Assembly: GCF_003663945.1 (NCBI RefSeq)
Contig: NZ_RCCH01000001.1
Span: forward strand, 1 to 64,000
DNA length: 64,000 nucleotides
Reading direction: 5' to 3'
Source: Lacinutrix venerupis
GTDB lineage: Bacteria; Bacteroidota; Bacteroidia; Flavobacteriales; Flavobacteriaceae
A program made the translations under genes and the position numbers. Positions 60,774-64,000 of the stretch are shown here, in pieces. The notes beneath the pieces were generated by a model, which was not told where the DNA came from, did not search any database, and worked only from the letters and a program-made list of their open reading frames with translations. Position 1 is the stretch's first letter; each line of letters begins with the position of its first letter.

Positions 60774-61796
60774 ATGAATTATTCAGGCGCTAATCAGCAA
60801 CTAAAAAAAGTTAAGAGTAATTTTATTTTTACAATATTAATTACTCTTTTATTTGCCTTAAGTGGTTATACTCAAAATAGTATAAATTATAAAGCAGTTA
60901 TAAAAGATGCTTCTGGTAATATAATGGAATCTCAACCGGTAAGTATTCAGTTTATAATATATGAAGGAGCAGCACTTTCTAATAATGTTTATCAAGAAAC
61001 CCACACAATTAATACCGATGATAATGGTATTATAATAGTAAATATTGGTGAAGGTGTCACTGCAAACAATTTTTCTACTATAAATTGGCAAGACGATGAA
61101 CATTTTCTTAACGTACAGTTAAATACTGGATCTGGTTTAGTAGATTTAGGAACAACACAATTTAATGCTGTGCCTTATGCATTAGTAGCTAAAGATGTAG
61201 AAAATTCAATTTGGAATATTAATGATAATAATACTTTTTATAGTGAAGGTAATGTAGGTATTGGAATTAATGCGCCACTTAATACTTTTTCAGTACTCCA
61301 ACCAATAGGCATAAATAATACTGTTCGAATTGAAACACAAGATCATCCTACAGGAAAAGATTTAGTAGAACTTATTGTTCCTGCTGGTTCCACTTCTGGT
61401 TCTCAGTTTATAGAAATGCAAAATGGTAGTAATATTGTGGCTGCTATAAATAGTGATGGTTCAGCAAAATTTAAATCTATACAATTTGAAGATACTTCTG
61501 TGCAAACAACCGCAGCGGTTGGTCCTGTTGCTTATGGTTTTGTACAAAGCTCTAGTGTAGTTTCATCTGGTTCTAACAATTTTACTGTTGTATGGGATGC
61601 AGCTTATAGTAGATATGAAATTTCAATTTATGGAGAGAATTATTTTTGGTCGCATTACACCACTAATGTTACAAGTAGCAGCTCTGCTATAAGCAATATT
61701 CGAGTAAGTAGTTCTAATAATAACTTGCTAGTCTACCTTTATAACTCTGCAGGTGCTTTAATTCAAGGCAATTTTCAATTTATAACTTATAAATAA
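60774..61796 (+). CDS. Secreted fibre-like surface protein
   Basis: This 340-aa protein has a long N-terminal region with a signal sequence (FIFTILITLLFALSGYTQ) and a conserved module SINYKAVIKDASGNIMESQPVSIQFIIYEG up to GTTQFNAVPYALVAKDV, known from many secreted Bacteroidetes proteins. A WNINDNNTFYSEGNVGIG segment is like phage tail-fibre/trimeric repeat proteins. A Ser-rich C-terminal domain (SSSAISNIRVSSSNNNLLVYLYN) ends it. No T9SS sorting domain is present. A closely related gene starts at 63670. Confidence 0.78.
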   Translation: MNYSGANQQLKKVKSNFIFTILITLLFALSGYTQNSINYKAVIKDASGNIMESQPVSIQFIIYEGAALSNNVYQETHTINTDDNGIIIVNIGEGVTANNFSTINWQDDEHFLNVQLNTGSGLVDLGTTQFNAVPYALVAKDVENSIWNINDNNTFYSEGNVGIGINAPLNTFSVLQPIGINNTVRIETQDHPTGKDLVELIVPAGSTSGSQFIEMQNGSNIVAAINSDGSAKFKSIQFEDTSVQTTAAVGPVAYGFVQSSSVVSSGSNNFTVVWDAAYSRYEISIYGENYFWSHYTTNVTSSSSAISNIRVSSSNNNLLVYLYNSAGALIQGNFQFITYK

Positions 61797-61818
61797 TAAT
61801 CATTTAAAAATTAAAATT

Positions 61819-62811
61819 ATGAAGTCAATTTTATTCGTATTACTCATTTTGAGTTGCAATGTAATTAGTACAGCTCAAAGTATCGATAAATTTAGTATCG
61901 ATAGTGGAGGTGCAAACTTAACAAATGGAAACGTTAGTATTATATATACCATTGGAGAGGTAAATGTTGCAGAGCGTAATAGTGCAACTATTAAAATTTC
62001 TGAAGGTTTTTTATCTCGATTTATAAAAATTAAAATTAACCCAAAAGTCTTTTTGCAAGGAGCAGCAATAAATGCAGAAACTAATGGATTGATGAATGAT
62101 GATTTAAGAGATCTTGGTTTATTACCTATAGCTTCTCCTTTTGGAGATGGAAAAACCGTTGATATAAGTGTATTTAACCTAGGAGGAACATCTAGTCTTG
62201 GTGCTTTCGAAGATGATATAGTAGATTGGGTTTGGTTAGAATTTAGAGATGAAATGGATGTTTCTAATGTAATAAAAGGTACATCTGCATTATTACAACG
62301 TGATGGAGATGTTGTTGCATTAGATGGCGTTTCGGATATAACTTTAGGTGTTGTTCCAAACAATTATTATATCGTTTTAAAACATAGAAATCACTTAGGT
62401 GTTATGAGTGCAAATCCTGTTTCTGTTACAGAAACTGGTACAGCTATAAACTTCACCTCAAGCACAACAGCTACTTATGGTGCTAATGCTCAAATTGTTT
62501 TATCAAATGGTGATTTGGCCTTATGGGCAGGAGATACTAATTCTAATGGTGAAATACGTTTTTCTGGTCCAGGTAACGACGCAAATATTATTAAAGATGA
62601 AATATTAAACGATCCATTAAATGGATTTAATTCTGCTACCTATACATCTGTTGGTTATTTACTTATAGATGTAGATATGTCTGGAGGTGGACGTTTTTCT
62701 GGCTCGGATAACGATAGCAATATTATTAAAGATAACGTATTACAGCATCCAGAGAATGGTTTTAACTCACCAACATTTACAATAAATACAACAATTCCTG
62801 AGGGAAATTAA
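61819..62811 (+). CDS. Secreted protein with dockerin-like repeats
   Basis: This 330-aa protein has signal peptide MKSILFVLLILSCNVISTAQ and a beta-rich front part that ends with WVWLEFRDEMDVSNVIKGTSALLQRDGDVV, a module seen in Bacteroidetes surface proteins. Two tandem calcium-loop repeats lie near the C-terminus: GDTNSNGEIRFSGPGNDANIIKD and DVDMSGGGRFSGSDNDSNIIKD. These are like dockerin F-hand loops with a phenylalanine-rich variation. It starts 22 bp after the fibre-like gene and is probably cotranscribed. Confidence 0.75.
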   Translation: MKSILFVLLILSCNVISTAQSIDKFSIDSGGANLTNGNVSIIYTIGEVNVAERNSATIKISEGFLSRFIKIKINPKVFLQGAAINAETNGLMNDDLRDLGLLPIASPFGDGKTVDISVFNLGGTSSLGAFEDDIVDWVWLEFRDEMDVSNVIKGTSALLQRDGDVVALDGVSDITLGVVPNNYYIVLKHRNHLGVMSANPVSVTETGTAINFTSSTTATYGANAQIVLSNGDLALWAGDTNSNGEIRFSGPGNDANIIKDEILNDPLNGFNSATYTSVGYLLIDVDMSGGGRFSGSDNDSNIIKDNVLQHPENGFNSPTFTINTTIPEGN

Positions 62812-62854
62812 TTAACAAAAAATACTATTAATCAATTCAATAAAAACAAAAATC

Positions 62855-63646
62855 ATGAAAACTTTTTACTCAATTTTAGCATTACTATTTTTTTCGATTT
62901 GTAATGCACAATCCTATACTTATGGTATAGTAAATACAGATAATTATAATTTTAAAATTGTAGCTATTCCAGATTTCGATGCAAGTACAGACGCATCAGA
63001 TATGGGTTTTACATTAACAATGCCAGCTGGTTCTGCAGATTTAATTAATGCTAATAGCTTGCTACCTGGACGTGTTTGGAGTTTGCAAGAATACGATGCA
63101 GCTTTTTTAACAAGTCAAGGTTTGGGAGATGGAAGTAGAGATGTTTTTCAATTTAACAATCCGCCAGGACAATCTTTAATTTCTCATGTAAGTGGTGAGC
63201 ATATAGATTTGGTTTCTTTTTCTGTTACAAATATGCCAATGACAGGCGAAATGACATTTTTAGACAATACAGATCCTGTTGCTGTAGGAGCATTAGGTGT
63301 TTTGGATAGTTTCTATAATTCTAATATAGACGCTACAACAACACAAGACTATTTTGCAGGTTACGAACCTGGATTAACCTCAATAATGTTTGATACTTTA
63401 AGCGTTGGAGAAGATGAAAAGATAGATTTAATAACAAAAGTTTTTCCTAATCCTACTAAAGATTCTATAACAATACAATCTAAAAAAACAATACACTTAG
63501 CTAAACTTTTTGATATAACAGGTAAACTAGTTATGGAGGTTAATAATCCTCTAACAATATCATTAAGTAGTTTGCCTTCTGGTGTTTATATATTGAAATT
63601 AGAAACAGAGTTATCTACGGCTATAAAGCGCATTATTAAAGAATAA
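62855..63646 (+). CDS. Secreted protein with type IX secretion C-terminal sorting domain
   Basis: This 263-aa protein has signal peptide MKTFYSILALLFFSICNAQ, an unrecognised body beginning SYTYGIVNTDNYNFKIVAIPDFDA, and a T9SS type A sorting domain at residues 187-263 (KVFPNPTKDSITIQ, AKLFDITGKLVMEVN, LPSGVYILKLETE). It should cross the outer membrane by the type IX system and be attached to the cell surface. It is part of the tandem run of secreted genes. Confidence 0.82.
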   Translation: MKTFYSILALLFFSICNAQSYTYGIVNTDNYNFKIVAIPDFDASTDASDMGFTLTMPAGSADLINANSLLPGRVWSLQEYDAAFLTSQGLGDGSRDVFQFNNPPGQSLISHVSGEHIDLVSFSVTNMPMTGEMTFLDNTDPVAVGALGVLDSFYNSNIDATTTQDYFAGYEPGLTSIMFDTLSVGEDEKIDLITKVFPNPTKDSITIQSKKTIHLAKLFDITGKLVMEVNNPLTISLSSLPSGVYILKLETELSTAIKRIIKE

Positions 63647-63669
63647 TAAAAACAATAAAACTTACAATT

Positions 63670-64000
63670 ATGAATTATTTATATAAAATAACAACTATAT
63701 TAATATTTGGGTTTTCAGCATTATTTTCGATTGCCCACGCGCAAAGTATTAATTATAAAGCAGTAGTAAAAGATGGTAATGGTACTTTAATTTCTAACGA
63801 CCTTATCCAAGTACAATTTAATATTTTAAAAGGTGTAGCGCAAACTAATGTATATTCAGAAACCCATACACCTACAACAGATGATAATGGAATTATTATA
63901 GTTAATATTGGAGAAGGAACACCAACATCTGGTAGTCCTACTTATAATACTATAGATTGGGCAAGCGATTCTCATTTCTTACAAGTATTAATTAATATTG
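63670..64000 (+). CDS. Secreted fibre-like surface protein, 5' part (cut by window)
   Basis: The first 110 codons are seen. A signal sequence (TTILIFGFSALFSIAHAQ) is followed by SINYKAVVKDGNGTLISND and TTDDNGIIIVNIGEGTPTSG, colinear with the product of the gene at 60774 (SINYKAVIKDASGN and NTDDNGIIIVNIGEGVTANN). It is a tandem paralogue interrupted by two other secreted genes. The 3' end is outside the window. Confidence 0.85.
   Translation, partial: MNYLYKITTILIFGFSALFSIAHAQSINYKAVVKDGNGTLISNDLIQVQFNILKGVAQTNVYSETHTPTTDDNGIIIVNIGEGTPTSGSPTYNTIDWASDSHFLQVLINI

Overview
The window is AT-rich, gene-dense chromosomal DNA of a member of the Bacteroidetes, most likely family Flavobacteriaceae. 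The evidence is the promoters (TAnnTTTG -7 boxes, sometimes with TTTG 19 bp upstream), the lack of obvious Shine-Dalgarno sequences, several TTG starts, type IX secretion sorting domains, DUF4290, DUF2452, DUF3108 and group III truncated haemoglobin genes, a CcoN-CcoO fusion, a CcsBA fusion, and the typical MurA with Asp in place of the catalytic Cys. The genus cannot be named from this sequence alone.

Layout. 0-2.2 kb: the 3' end of an error-prone DnaE-type polymerase and an SRAP protein (DNA damage response), followed by four tandem 11-bp repeats and an orphan gene. 3.1-5.0 kb: YqgE, a class IV aminotransferase and a START-like protein. 5.1 kb: tRNA-Met. 5.3-13.0 kb: a type I restriction-modification locus (hsdM-hsdS-GIY-YIG-secreted beta-rich protein-hsdR, all on the minus strand). 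Palindromic repeats are scattered between and inside its genes. 13.1-15.0 kb: two orphan genes and HU. 15.1-26.5 kb: housekeeping genes (fmt, recQ, an AAA ATPase, DUF493, DUF4290, murA, corA, mscS-like, a lipoprotein, maf, a UbiA prenyltransferase, a kdsC-like phosphatase, DUF2520). 26.5-34.5 kb: truncated haemoglobin, ccsBA, small membrane proteins, mscL, a trans-sulfuration enzyme, rlmF and bshB1. 34.6 kb: tRNA-His. 34.7-40.5 kb: two M28 peptidases, a membrane protein, DUF3108, an exonuclease/GIY-YIG fusion and DUF2452.

40.6-55.4 kb is a microaerobic respiration region: hemN, the complete cbb3 oxidase structural and assembly set (ccoS-NO-Q-P-G-H, a SafE-like protein, and a 49-aa membrane protein), the copper P-type ATPase ccoI, a Crp/Fnr regulator, two universal stress proteins, an FMN split-barrel protein, a lipoprotein and a 67-aa orphan. 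Five near-identical 14-bp palindromes (ATGAYAnnnnTCAT-like) lie upstream of these genes. From each palindrome centre to the last base of a -7 box is exactly 36.5 bp, for seven promoters. Two of the palindromes sit between symmetric divergent promoters. This looks like one coherent Fnr-type regulon and is the main finding of the window.

55.5-60.6 kb: a sodium/solute symporter, tRNA-Ser, an acyl-CoA thioesterase, a nitroreductase, a thioredoxin-like protein and a DegT-family aminotransferase. 60.7 kb to the end: a tandem run of secreted surface proteins (two related fibre-like proteins flanking a dockerin-like repeat protein and a T9SS-sorted protein), cut by the window edge. No CRISPR array, prophage, transposase or rRNA gene was seen.
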